NCBI GenBank assembly: GCA_000231825.2
Contig: JH720336.1
Location: 314,235 to 378,234 of the forward strand
From: Tetrahymena elliotti 4EA
Lineage: Eukaryota > Ciliophora > Oligohymenophorea > Hymenostomatida > Tetrahymenidae
Length of the DNA: 64,000 nt
Reading direction: 5' to 3'
Below, in pieces: positions 1 through 13,554 of this stretch. The position numbers were made by a program, and so were the translations under genes. The first letter of the stretch is position 1, and every line of letters starts with the position of its first letter. The notes under the pieces were generated by a model that did no database searches, was not told where the DNA came from, and worked only from the letters and a program-made list of their open reading frames with translations.

Positions 1-67
1 TTTTGCAAAAAGAAAAATTTAATTGTTAGGATATTTCATTCACATTTAATATTACAATTTTGTTGAA

Positions 68-3000
68 ATGGAGGATATAATAACTCAAAAACAGATTAAT
101 GTTGGATTCTCTCATAGGTTTATATTTAGATCCATGAATTCATACACAAAGCTAATGCATAAGCCTGAAAACAAGTAATTAAAACAATCAATTTTTTTAT
201 CTGCATTATATAACGATAAAATATCATTAAATTAACAATGGCAATAAATTTGAAGTAACCTAATCTTCTTTATAATTTATATAGCCAATTAATGCTATAT
301 GATGGAAAAATTGTATATGATTACAACTATAGAAGGGAATAAGAAACAGCGAAGCTCAATTTTTATTAGTTTACAAATTAGAAATCTATTGTTAATGCAA
401 CATTTGTAAACAAATATAAAGTAATACAATATAAAGATCTAAATAAAGGAATTAAGTCGATAAATTGAGGGAAAAATATTTTCTATTTTTTTAAATAGGT
501 ATATATGGTCCTATGCGAAGATTGGAGATTATACGTTTTTAGAAGGAACTTTGATTTATTAAATAAATTTCCATTTGATTCAAAATACTCTGTTGGAATG
601 CAATATTTAGAAGAAAGTGACCAAATACTACTAATAGGAGTTGACTGTATAAAAACAATAATTTTAATATTTCATTAGAATTAAACTTTATTCAAGTTAA
701 ATTATTTGAATCCTATCTTACAAAATTTTGTTTATAAAATAAAGCTATCGAGCTAGTCAAATTAGCAATCACTACAAACATTCATCAGTCGAAGTTTTTA
801 TCAAACATAAAATTTGAAATCGAAATGATAAGCAGTGTAATTAATTTAGTTAGTTACTAATTTAATTAAAATATCAACAAAATTTTATCATTCATTAGTA
901 ATCAATTACTCAAATTTTAGACTGGAATAAGGGTTACTTCTTGACAGGGAAGGGTGAAATAGATGATGATTAATATTTATTTATATGGAGTCTTAAAGAC
1001 CTTGCTATTTACTCTATGAAAAAGTTAGAAATTATTTATAAAATGCAAAACCTTGGAAAAAGAGAGAAAAGTATATCTGAAATATTATTTGTTAGAGAAT
1101 ACAGATATGTAGTAAGTGGATATAATGATGGTACAATCAAAGTGTGGACTCTTTCTAACAATAAAAAAATCATACACACCTTTGATGGGCACACAAGGCA
1201 AATAGATAGTTTTGCTCTCCACACAGACAAAAGAATGTTTTGGTAGGGTTATTATTAAAGATAAGCATTGATTTGATTTTATTTATTTATAATAGGAGTG
1301 CATCTGAAGATATGACAATTAGACTTTGGAACCTAGATGTAATTACAAAAATATTGGTTAAAAATCTATGTATGATTAACTCAATTTTTTATATTTATTA
1401 GACCTTTACAAATTTGTACACTTTCCATTTATAGGGTTCCTTTCATAAGATATTTCTGATAAACCATTAAAAATTTATAGCAGAATAAGAAGGAGAAATA
1501 TGTATTGGTAATATTTCAAGTGAAAATGAGTTGATTTGTAAGCACTATGGAAATATAGCTACATTTGATAAATCATATAGAAATTATAATGTTGGAAAAA
1601 TTTAAGGAAATCTTCATTACCTAACCTTCACTTTAGATAATAATAGTGGGATGTCTATTTATGTACCATATTTTAAAGCAAATGAAAATTTATAAGATTT
1701 ATCAAAGATACCAATCAGTGTTTTTTATCCTCCACCAAAATCTAATAATATAATTGAAATCATCTCCTGTCCTTTTGAAGAAAACATCTTTTATATGCTT
1801 GTTGAAGGAGGAGATATCTGTAGGTATAGATTGGAAAAGGACACGGGAATAGTCGAAGACACCTACTCATCAGAATAAATAATGGATGCAGATTCCCATC
1901 CTTTAAATCAAAAAGCAACTACAATCAAATTTCTAAAAGTAATTCAAATTAGTTTAATTGAATTAAATTTTATAAATTTATTTTGATTAGGCTTTTCCTC
2001 CATAAATTGATGTCGAAATTAATGATATAAGAATTAGAGATCAAGAAGAAAAAGTTGAAAATACCTTTGAAACTTTAACAGAACTTTTCCTAACTAATTA
2101 ATTAATGACTTTAGGCTGCTCTAAAGGAAGTGTAGTATTTCTAAATATCAATGATATGAAGAAAGTATATGCTCGTTTTAGCTTCCATAGAGAATAGATT
2201 CTATAGATAGATAGCATTTACAGCAGCTCTCATCAAGATTTTTTATTAGTCTCCTTATGCGAAGAATATAGAATTAAGGTAATTTTTTCAAAGAAAATAT
2301 AAATTTTGTTTAAATAAAGATATGATCTCAAGATAAATGATTTGTTTGAAAGAAATATAGAAAATGAACATCTTATTTTATGCAAAAATTCTTCATGATA
2401 TTATTTCAGAAGATTTACTTTTTTTGAAATTCATTCACTAGCTTCTGAAATCAAAATTATTGACTACAAATAAGCGAATAATATTGGTGTTAGAATTAAA
2501 AAAACTAATTCATCAATTTTTTATTTTAAAAGACATTCTAAGAATTTAGAAAGGCCTTTTAATATTGGTGATAGATTTTCAATAAATATTATGTTAAAAA
2601 ATAAATAATTTTTTTGAGATTCTTTAATTTTCGATTTCAAATTAAATTGTTATTTTTTTGATTCTTTCTTCAATTTTAAAGCAATAAAATTATTAATTTA
2701 AATCATAAAATTATTTTTAAAATGAATTTGAAATATTTTTTTATTTGCATTTAATGTGTTTGAGAAAAAAACTTCAAAACTTCTCCAAATTTTTACCAAA
2801 TTATACTAAGAGAATTATTTTTAATAATAATTTAGGTTGTTAAATTTCATCAGAATAAGATTTAATGCATACAAGGATATGATATAAAATAGAACATAAG
2901 GATGTACTCATGCTGTATAACACATTTTTTTATTTAGAAAAATAATTTATTTATTAAATATTAGTTGACTCTCTCTTTTTATTGAATTTAAATGGTGAAT

Positions 3001-4691
3001 TTGAGGTTTTCAGTTTAAATTAAGAGGCAGATTTAATTTGTAAACAATCCGATGAGGGAAACTTTCATGAATCTAAAATCATTTCGATCGATTTTTTACC
3101 TGCTAAATAATATGTGTTAACTGCTGCAGAGGATAATAAGGTATTATATTTTTCTAGATAGATATAATTTAGTAATTATGTTTCTTTAAATTTAAAGGTA
3201 AAATTATGGCACATGGAAAAAATTTTGTTAGCATAAGTAAATATTTATGAGAATTTGTGTGGAGCTTATTTTGCTAGCGATGATGGAGATGTCTTGATAT
3301 CTCATAATGGAAAGTTATCACTTATTAAAGAATTTCATTTTGGGATTAAAAAAAGTTAAATTGAATAAATAAATGATAAGCTAGCTAAGTAGGATCGATT
3401 CATTATTAGTATTGATGAGTTTTATAACACATAAAAATTCTAACAATTTTAAAGCAATATGAGGCTGAATTACAGCTCGAGAGGTAATAGAAATGTAAAT
3501 TTTATTGAAGAAGATTAATTAAAAAAAAGTAGTTTTATGGCTATGAATCCGAGTTTAATAAGTATAAATTAAACAAACTAAAGTGGATTATATATAAATT
3601 TATCATAAAGTTAAATAAATCCCGCAAATATGATGATAAATGCAGTAACGGCAACTCATCATAATTAAGGTTCAAGCACTCATGTTAACTTTGCATCTGC
3701 TAACTATTCTATTCTCAATACAAAAAAATCAAATAAATAACTTTAGTCTCAATCTCCCTCCAAAGGTTTTTATTATTTTTAATTAATTTTATGAAGTAAA
3801 TATATTATTTTAATTAGGAGACCATAGAGGTTCTATATTGGTAAATGCCTAAAAAAGAATGCACAGTCTCTCTATGATCGAGGAGAGAGACTAAGATTAT
3901 TCTAAACTTGCTTAATTGACAGGTTTTAATACAAATAAAAATAAAGATTAAAGCAAGAGCAGCCAAGAAGATTTAAATGCTTCATTTTCTTAAAAAAAAC
4001 AAAGTTTATTAAATAGCAGTTTTTCAGGAAATCCTAGAAGAAGCAATAATTTTTCTGATGCAAATTCAAAAACAGTTCCTCAAAATAATGCTTAAAGCTT
4101 AGGATATAGAAATGGTAATTAAATATAATCTCCTAGAAACTAATAAAATATGCCTCAAAGCCTTTCCCCTTTTTCCCATGGAAATTACCAAGCAGAAAAA
4201 TAGAAAAAGAATAAACCTATGACAGTAGTAGAGTAGTAATACATCTAAAAAATGCAAGCCTAATAACAAAATCAGATTGCATAATAGAAACTACAGTAAA
4301 AATAAGCCAATCAAACTCGTACAAATACCTTCATAGACTCATAAAATTCTCAGATTAACAATTATAAAAAGATAACTGCTTTACCAAAGATAGGTCCTGT
4401 TAATCACAGACCTTTGACAATAATTGAAAAGTTCACAAATGTAATTTCAAGAATATTAACATAACACTTTTTAAATATTATTTTTAATAGGAAAAGCTTC
4501 TCTCAAAAAAAGTTTTAACAAGAAGAGACATAACTTTAAATAAAATTATTATGAGAAACTTAGTAAGAAACTAATAAGCAATTCAAGCAGTTTATGAAAC
4601 CCAAATAGTATAAGGAATGAAAATGAATAATAATAGCAGCTTTTACACTAAAAACGACAAAAGCACAATGTCAATTTTTGATAAGAAATGA
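68..4691 (+). CDS. WD40-repeat protein with low-complexity C-terminal tail
   Basis: Multi-exon gene in the ciliate code. Exon 1 opens at ATG 68 (MEDIITQKQINVGF). Likely introns are 175-284, 421-498, 1243-1295, one starting at 2279, and later ones. The exons carry WD-type strands: VLCEDWRLYVF, VVSGYNDGTIKVWTL followed by a GHT turn, SASEDMTIRLWNLD, LLVSLCEEYRIK, and YVLTAAEDNK joined to VKLWHME. After about 3420 the protein becomes Ser/Asn/Gln-rich and ends in a basic segment (KKLLSKKVLTRRDITLNK) before TGA 4689-4691. WD40 propellers usually serve as protein-binding scaffolds; no enzymatic domain is visible. An in-frame TGA at 2396 and noncoding-looking sequence around 2600-2836 mean the middle exon structure is unresolved. 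The family is certain but the function is unknown. Confidence 0.8.
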
Positions 4692-4869
4692 AAAAAAACA
4701 AAAAAAATTTGTAAATATTTAATTCAGTAAAAAACAAACAAACAAAAAGACTTCTAAAGTTAATTAATTATATAAATTATTAATTTCCTAACAAATTTTA
4801 TTAAACTATTTAATATGTATTTATTATTTATACATATTTGTATTCAATTATCATCACATATATATGTTA

Positions 4870-7800
4870 TCAGAAATACTCACCTTCACTATCTTCTTTG
4901 TCTTCATCTGTATTACTATTAATTATATATTGAGAAGGAGTGCTCATTTGGTAGTCATATGTGAATCTTGGATGTTCGAACAAATAAACTTAGTTATCTG
5001 GTGAATTAAAATTTTTAATCTCTTCTCCAATCATGGAATCTTTAATTTAGTTCATTTAAAACCTAGGCGATATTTCATCTTTTGAAGGTAAAAATTAGCT
5101 ACCTCTCTTAATCTTCTGTAAATACAATGAAATTATAGGAACGATGTAAATTAGTATCATTCCTGAAAATAGAATCAGCTTCACATAAAGCATTAAATAA
5201 GAGCTTTATTATTTCTCTTAAATCATATAGTCAATCACATTATATTCAATTTATGCATAATTTCTAAAGTTATCATTCTCACCTTACACAAGTATTTTTT
5301 TCTTACTTATTAAATACTCCTAAGAGCCTTTAAAATACAAATTAATGCTATAAGAATTCTAAATTATGTACTCCAAGAAAAGGCTATTGTTTTAAATAAA
5401 TTAAAATCTAAACATTTATTTTCAAAAAATGTAATAATGCTTTAAAAAACTAATCATTTAAGTAAGCAATTTTTTTTATTTAGATTAAAAAAGTTAGCTA
5501 GCTAATTAGCTAACTAAAAATTGAGAAAAAAAATTTTTAAATCAATTAAAGTAATATTTGTATAAAAACTAACATTTCAAAAATCAGAATTAGGCAAAAT
5601 TAAAAACCAATTTTTTGTTTAATGTTGTTTTAAAGTAATGACTATATGATCTTAAACATTTTGTAAATAACAAAAGTTCTTTTTTTGCATTTTTTTCATT
5701 CTTTTTAATGAAGCAACTTTATAATTTAGACAAAGGCAATTAATATTTAAAGCAAATCTAATTTATTTTATTCAACATTTTCAAATTAAATTGAAAAATC
5801 TCTAAATGTAAATGGAGAATAATTTTAAATTAGAAATATCTTTGTTGCTGTTGTAAAAATCAAATTAACTTTTAAAAATAGTTTTCTTAACATTTATGTT
5901 ATTTAAAAAAAAAGATTTTTTGTATGTGGTTATAGTTTTAAATAATCACAATTTCTTCAAATTTTTTAGTTCATTTAGAATCCATAAAATCTATTTATCA
6001 ATTCAATAAAAATTTGAAAAAAGAGAGCAAGTTTAAAATAAAATTGTTCTTTATTTTTTTGGGAATTTGATTGATAAAATTTTAAATAATAATTTGATTA
6101 CTTAATATAACTTGTAACTAACATGTGAATTTGTGTCTTTCCTTCTTAAAATTATGTATAAAAGTATATAGATGATGGCTTTGAGTTATAAAAGGGAAGC
6201 TCGATAACTGTTTATGTAGACTGTAGTTTTCCTTCTTTATTGCTGTAAAGAATTAAGTGAAAACTTTTTGATGTAGTCGATGATCCTATTGAAGATTAAA
6301 CTTAAAGTTAGTTGAAAATGCAAAATCTTGCTAAATATTTGGGCTTTGTATCTTGCTCAAACTCATCCCAGTATGGTACAGGCTTTGCAGAATATTCATT
6401 ACAAGTTTTATAATGATTATATTTTTCTATTAAATTTTGGTCAAAAAGTACCCAGTCTGTAGGTATATCTTTTAAACCATTAGAACACATATCTACTTCT
6501 ACATAAATTGCATCTTTTTTCGAAAATTATAGAATATATTTAATATTTAAGCAATGACTATATTCTGTCTAATAGTATCTGACTTAGGATAAATCAATAG
6601 TTTAAAACTGAGGATCGTTCATATCTTAGACTCTTGTATGAGCTCTATAAATTTTCATTTATTAACTGTAAATAACAAAAATAATTTCTTCTTTCGTAAG
6701 TAAAGCTATTAAAAACATGTCCTCTTATTCAATCTAAGAAGAAAATTATATTACACTAAAATCTATTAGATATAAAAACCTTCTGTTTAAAGTATTTGCG
6801 TTGATTATAAACTAAGTTTATAGTCCAACAATGAGCTTTAATACAATAATAATTGTTTCTTAAAAATTTTCATCTAATTTTGAAAGAATGAATAATAAAA
6901 GGTTGTCTTAATTCAAAGGAGTGTTCTAATTCTATGAAAGGTAAATCAGCTAGATAAATCCACTTATTTGTGTATCTATATCTTTATAGTCTTTCTTACT
7001 CACTTAAATTGTGCTATATTACTTCTCGTTTTATTTTGTGTGCCCATTTATAAAATCTTTTTAAACACTATCTACATTGTAGATTAATGTATAGTTATAA
7101 AGATAAAGCTAATACTTATCTTACTGTAATTTATCCTAACTTTTACAAATCACAATAAAAAGATTCCAGTTTTTGTGATGCGTTAAGCTACACTGAGTAT
7201 AGTCATAATTATAAAGATTAAGATCAAATATTTTGTTTGGATATGCAAATTTCCTGTTATCTTCCATGCTTCCACTCATAAAAAGAATACTCTTTTATGT
7301 TAGAAAAACAAACATATTCTCTCTTTAGTTATAAGCTGAATCTATTGTTTATCCTAAATTCTTTTAAACATCAACATAGCTCATCTACTTATCTGACTAA
7401 GTCTGTATCATAAATTAACTTAAACTTAAGTAATATCTATTTCTAAGTACAATGTCTTCTCCCTACAACATTGGATCAATTTAATCCTATTCACTCTGAG
7501 TTATATAAGTTTCATTGACTAATTTTTCATCTGTTGTATTCAGTAAGACTATTTTTCTTAGAGGTCCTTAAAATATATCTTCAGGAATATTAATTTATGC
7601 AAATCTATTTTCAGAGTTAACTCTTTTCCATCCACTATAAGTATTTTTACCAACAATCATAAATTGCTTAATATTTGTAGAGATTTCCATATTACGAATT
7701 ATAGAACTTTAAGTATAGTTTGACAGAGCATAAAAAGTTAGATTAAAGTTAACTTCAGTATATGTTGCTAGAGGAGAAGGAATAACATTAAAACTCAAAC

Positions 7801-10800
7801 TAGGGCTATTATTTATAGAGACAATCTAAACTTAGTTACAGTCCTATTTATAATTAAAAAATAATTTTCATCTATCTAATCTAAACTTTTTAATCAAGAC
7901 AAAAATATTTTTATTAATGCTTTTTTTTTTTTGATGGTTTCAAAAAAATTTTAACTTTAATCACCACAATACCTCAATTTCTAAACTCAAAGATTTTATT
8001 TTCTTCAAGTAAAAAAAATATTACATAACATCTTTTTATTTTTTTAAAATCAGAACTCATAAGTAATAGAAAAAAATGTTTAGAGGTAGATTTTTAAATA
8101 TATTTAAAAAAATTTAAACAAAAATAATGAGCTTTCAAGTTTTTTTACATCAAAATAAAATCAAAAAAAAAGAAAACTGATTATTTAAAAATCTAAATTT
8201 ATTGATTCTAAAAACTAAATATTATTTGCTAAAAATATTACAGGTCCATTGCTGTAGAGCATGTAACTTCCATAGGTCGATTCTATGTCAAAGGGAACGT
8301 TAAATATTTTATTATTTAAACTAGTTGTTGTTTTTAAAATATTTGTAGATACTTCTTCTTGAGGATCAAAAACAAGGAGAGTTTCAATAGTTGATCTTTA
8401 ATCTACATCAATGTAATAAGCTTTTTAGTAGAAGAAGACTTTATCAATATAAGAATAACTGAGAAAGTTTGGATTTATCTTATATTAAAATAAGTTGAAT
8501 TGCCTTTAAAATGAAAGTGTTTTTTCTTGGCTTAAAATATATTATTTAATTGAAGATTCCCCATATTAGTCTACACAAGCAATAATAGTATATGGATAAT
8601 TAAAGACTGTTAAACGACAGGTACTATCTTGTTGCAACTATAACTGACTTACTGTATTCATTCCAAATCTGAATTACGAGTTAGAATATCCTTTCTTCCA
8701 GAAAATTCCTAGTACTCTTATTAAATTATCATCAGTATGAATGAATATTATAGACCTTGTTGTAAATAATTTCATTGAGAATTTCAGAATCGCTAATTAT
8801 TTTATTTTTCAAAATTAAAAACAATATTTTTTATTTTAATTTAATTACATTTATAGAAAAACTCAATTTTAATTTTGGACACAACATTGTATTAAACTAT
8901 TGGATCTATCTTTTTTTCACCTTGATTATCTGTTTATTCTTAATCAGTGCCAGTATTGAAAACTACATTTATTTAGATTACAATTATTTCCTAGTAATTT
9001 GACTTTAAAATCCCTAAATACTACAAATCAACCATATCTATTTCTTATATATTGTCAATATTTAATTCAGTGTATTTGTAACTTTTTCCATCATTATAAA
9101 AGAAAACAAGTGTTTTGTTATTTTTCATAGTTTCATCTTTATTTATTAACCCAACATAGTAAGAAGATTGATACTAAATATTTGTATACAAAAAAATGAT
9201 TATTTTATTGAATAACTAGAATATAATTTACCAGCTTTAAAGAGTTGACTCCAAAATTAAGTTAAGTAGCTAATTCTTAGCGTTAACAAGGTTAATTTTA
9301 TTTTTCTTTGCTAAGACTGCAAATATGATATAAAATATCAAAATAATCTTCATATAAAATAATTTTAAATAAAGGTTTTAAAGTGATAATAATGTTACTT
9401 TCGCCAAATTAAAATTGAGTAAATATCTGTATTTAGTTAAAGTTAGCATTAGTTACATGAGTAAGTATAACTTTGTATGGAACGCCTGTATATTCACCTG
9501 ATAAATCTAAAATCAAATCATACTTTAAAAAGTTATTTATTGTGGCTTGGTATTTCTAGTTCTAATGAGAATCTTTTATTAGCATATACTCTATTTGTGG
9601 TCCTAATATAATATTGTCCAAATCAATTTAAAAATACAGATCATCTTTTTTAATTGGTTTTGTTGAAAACAGATCTAAGCCATCATTAGATAGCTAAATA
9701 CTTTACTTTGAATGAGCAAATGTAATCAAAATCTTCATCATCTTTTCTGCATCTTCAGTTTATTGAATCAAATTGCTATACTTTAGCTTTTTCATCAAAA
9801 AATATTAAATTTTTTCATTTTCAAATAAAATATTAACAAAATAGGAATAATTTTAGAATTCTTTATGATGATTAATAAATAAATATTTTAAACCATATCT
9901 ATTTCATATTCTATTTCTTATTATTTTATTATTAAATCTACTGTAAGTACGGTTTGATAAGGATGAATAAATAAATAATAATTTTTCAAATTGTCATCCT
10001 TTTAAAAATTTTTTTTTTAAGTTTCTCACCCTTATAATAAAAGTCTCTTATTCTATATTACTTACGGTATTTTAATATAACTCATCTTTTGAGAAATACA
10101 TCAAATTTATTTTTTATCTTTTTGTAAGTTTGGTAGAAAAAAAATTTGCTAAATTTTTTTATTTTTTTTTTTTTAGTATTTTTAAACTTTAAGTTTCCAA
10201 GTATGTGTGTATTTATTTTGAGGATAAATAAGTTAAAAAAATATGATAAGTTGCTATACTATTATCTATTTATTATCTCATATAAATTCCTTATTATTTT
10301 ATTTCACTGAATTGCGCTAATTAATAATGCTCATTTAATCCCTTAAAAATTATTTAATAAATTTAAGAGCTTCTATAGATTCCTATTCTATTTTGAATTG
10401 AAATTGTTTTATATTTGCTTCCAAATATTCATTTTTGGAAATATTTATCAATTTTCTTTAGTGAAATTTTTTTAAATTAAATTCTCAAATAAAAATTTAT
10501 TATCAAAATTATTAATGATCTTTTTTTAAAAATTTGGTACAAAAAAATCAGATTTACTTTAAATTGCAGCAACTTGCTAGTTTAGTTTCCAAAATCTCCA
10601 ACTTCTAATTTGAGGTAGTTGTCGTTTATTTGATAAACTTAAATAATTCCTGTAACAGTATCAATCATCATAATATTATTAACAACATAGTTATCTGTAC
10701 AACTATCAAGAAGGATTTGATTTGGAGTTTTATAAATGTTGTAGTAATGAACATTATATCTGTTTTCTTTTATACTATAAATTGCGATAAATTAACTGTA

Positions 10801-12551
10801 TTTATCCTTAGGTATATCTTTACATTTAGATAAAGCCTTATTATAATAATTATGACACCCTCTTACTACTATAAAATCTCTTGTAACAAGAGTTTATTCA
10901 ATAATATGGTGAGGGATAAGAATTTTTTTACTTAAATATTAAATATTTGTGCCCTGAGTTATATCCAAAATGTACAAATTATCATTATTATTATCTCTAT
11001 CTTACTCTTAAGTTGCCTCTGAAGTTATATTAAATGTTGTATACATTAAATAGTTTCTTCTTTCTAAAGGGTTAGTATTAAACATTAAAACGAACTTAGC
11101 TGTTGAAAAGTTATTGCCATACATATTTTTTTAAGAAATAGGTTTTATCTTATAATAGCTTTTATCTACGAAATCAATATATAATTAATAGGTTGCTATG
11201 GCACGATAAAAAACACAATCAAAAACAAAGAATAACATATTTGTCAATGAAACATCTGTTCCAGCAACTAAAGGGTTATTAATGAAATTAGAAATATCAA
11301 CTGGTAATTTTTCCTAAATTTACAAAATACCCGTTTCACTGACCACCACTTCCTAAATATAAAGACCCTAGGGATCTTCCTCTTTATAATTTAAAATGAA
11401 TAGGTTCAACACATTTTAATTTAATCTTAACAAACTCTAAAATATAAATCTGTTTAAATTGGTTTTTGAGTTTAAAAGTATTTTTGTTTTTTAGTGTTAA
11501 AAAAATAATATCTTTGAACAGTATTTAATATAAATATAAAATAAAGAAAAAATAAATACATTTATCAACAAGAACACAGTATTAGATGAACAAATCTCTG
11601 TAAACATTTACATTTAGGATAGGTTTGAATACCATTGTTATCAGCTATCTATTATTGCATATCTTTTATTAATTGCTTGAATAAAATAAGCTAGTTTTCA
11701 AATCATTGATCGTAGTAACTGAGGTAATATCTATAACGATAAATTCTTAGGTAGAATCATTAATATCGCAGTCCAGAATAATAAATTTATAAGTATTCAA
11801 ATTTTTTATATCATCCTTACTGAAATAATTTATGCTATAACAATATTAGAACTGCATTTAATCATAAACAAAAGTTTAGAGTTAATCATCTTGTTTCTCT
11901 GAAAATAAAAGCTGATTACTTGAAACAAAAAGATTTATTTTTGTTTGCTAAATTTATATGTGCTTTTAAAAACCTACCACAATAGGAAACTAATAAGAAT
12001 CAAGTTTTTAAAAATTTGAATTTATTTTATAAGCCTTTAAATATTCTTCATCATCAATTGAAGATTTAAGTAAACAGTTCTAATTTTAAGCTGATCCCTC
12101 TAGAACTCTATTTATTTAAAAATACTTATTGTTTTAAATCCAAGAATAATATCTAAATATTTTACCTATCTCCATGATAATAATTTGTTTCTATTTAATC
12201 ATTTACTTATTTTTAGTATTTTTCTTCATCTATAAGCTACAAATCACTAAACCTATAATTATCTCTTTAAATACCTTGATCGGCTAATATACTATCTAAA
12301 TTTATCTAAGTTTATTCATGTGGAGTCAGAGTAATTTTTAAATCAACATCTGTCAATTATAATTTTTATGGATTGAGAAGATTCTTCTAAATTTGCTAAT
12401 TGTAATTTTATTACTATTTACCCAGTTTTTTCTGTTCAAAATTGAAGTCATTTGCATATATTTGCTTCATTAAACAAATGAGAAAACCTAAAAAGATTAT
12501 TCCTTTTGCATTTAGAATTTTATTTTGTGGTTTTATTTAAGTTATTATCAT
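4870..12551 (-). CDS. Large type I membrane protein with N-terminal signal peptide
   Basis: Coding sequence recurs on the minus strand across the whole interval, broken by AT-rich introns. The start at 12551 gives MIIITQIKPQNKILNAKG followed by a hydrophobic core (IIFLGFLICLM), a good signal peptide. The long middle has alternating beta-like segments (for example VLFFYNDGKSYKYTELNI and SYMLYSNGPVIFLANN), suggesting an extracellular repeat or propeller. Near the end is one membrane span (LILFSGMILIYIVPIISLYL), then a basic KIKRGS stop-transfer and an acidic cytoplasmic tail ending at TGA 4872-4870. Signal peptide at one end and a single span plus tail at the other support one gene, but fusion of two adjacent genes cannot be excluded, because introns such as 5400-5990 and 9840-10550 are long. 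I do not recognise the family. Forward-strand ORFs inside are shadows. Confidence 0.65.
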
Positions 12552-13554
12552 CTTCTTTGGAATAAAAGCTTTTAGATTGTAAACTACTTTCTATTTTTGG
12601 TGATATATTAATCGAAAAGTATGTTATTGAAAAAAATAGCTTAATAATCTAATTAATTTAATGAATGACAATAGATCAATATTTTTATTAATCAGATCTA
12701 CTTTTTTTCTGATGGAAAATTTCTTAACCAGAAACACTTTATATAAATAAATACTTTAGCTACAACACTCTTATTTATTTTATTTACTATCTGAATATTT
12801 ATTTGAAAATAATCAACTTTAATTTGATATACCTTCATCAATTCTGCTAAAGGTATACTCATGAAAGTAAATTTACTTTCATAAAAATTTCAATAAAATA
12901 TAATCTGAAATCATAATTTATTTCTTAATATTTTGAAATAAAATTATTAAAAATAGATAGATTCATCAAACATATTTATTTACAATAATTTTTGGCCTTA
13001 AAAAAAATCCATTTTTCAAATTCAATATAGAATCTTATCAATAAATATTTATGAACAGAGTAAAAGGAGTCAAAAAAAAATTAGCATAAAAAAATACTTT
13101 TAAATTGTTTGTTAATATTTGTTACCTAAATTAATCTACAATTAAATGAATTATTTTCAATAAAAAAGCTATTTTGTTTTATTTTGATTAACTAAATTAA
13201 ATTAATTATTTTCAATAAAAAAGCTATTTTGATTTATTTTGATTGACTAAGAAAATAATTATTATTTTTTTGAATAAATTTGTTAAGTTAAAAATTTTTA
13301 AGATTTTTAATTAAATTTTTAATAAATTAAATTAAGTTGAACAAATATTTTTTGTGAATCTTTTAATAAATGAATAAATAGTATTGTATGTATTTGTAAA
13401 ATTAGATTTAGAAATTAAGCTCATGATAATAAATCATTTGCAAAAAGATATCTACAAATCAATTTATTGATTAATTAATAGAAGTAAATAAAATAATTGG
13501 TATAAAAAAGATTAATTAGGTTAATTCAATAGTTTGTTCTCTCTAAGCAATATA
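12552..13554. other. Intergenic, divergent promoters
   Basis: AT-rich sequence between the divergent starts at 12551 (-) and 13555 (+). No coding-like frame was seen on either strand. It should hold both promoters. The only structure noticed is the 55-bp-spaced direct repeat listed separately. Confidence 0.6.
13149..13249. repeat. Direct repeat, two copies of about 46 bp
   Basis: The block containing AATTATTTTCAATAAAAAAG and the following CTATTTTG...TTTATTTTGATT occurs at 13149-13194 and again at 13204-13249, with only a few mismatches. This is a recent local duplication in the shared upstream region. Confidence 0.8.

Noticed and set aside
8775..9002. 75-codon plus-strand ORF rich in Ile, Phe and Asn.
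   Set aside because: The opposite strand has clear exons of the large membrane protein on both sides (for example VLFFYNDGKSYKYTELNI); this ORF is intronic or antisense noise.
10630..10833. 67-codon plus-strand ORF.
   Set aside because: Antisense of a coding exon on the minus strand (reads NVHYYNIYKTPNQILLDSCT in the gene frame).
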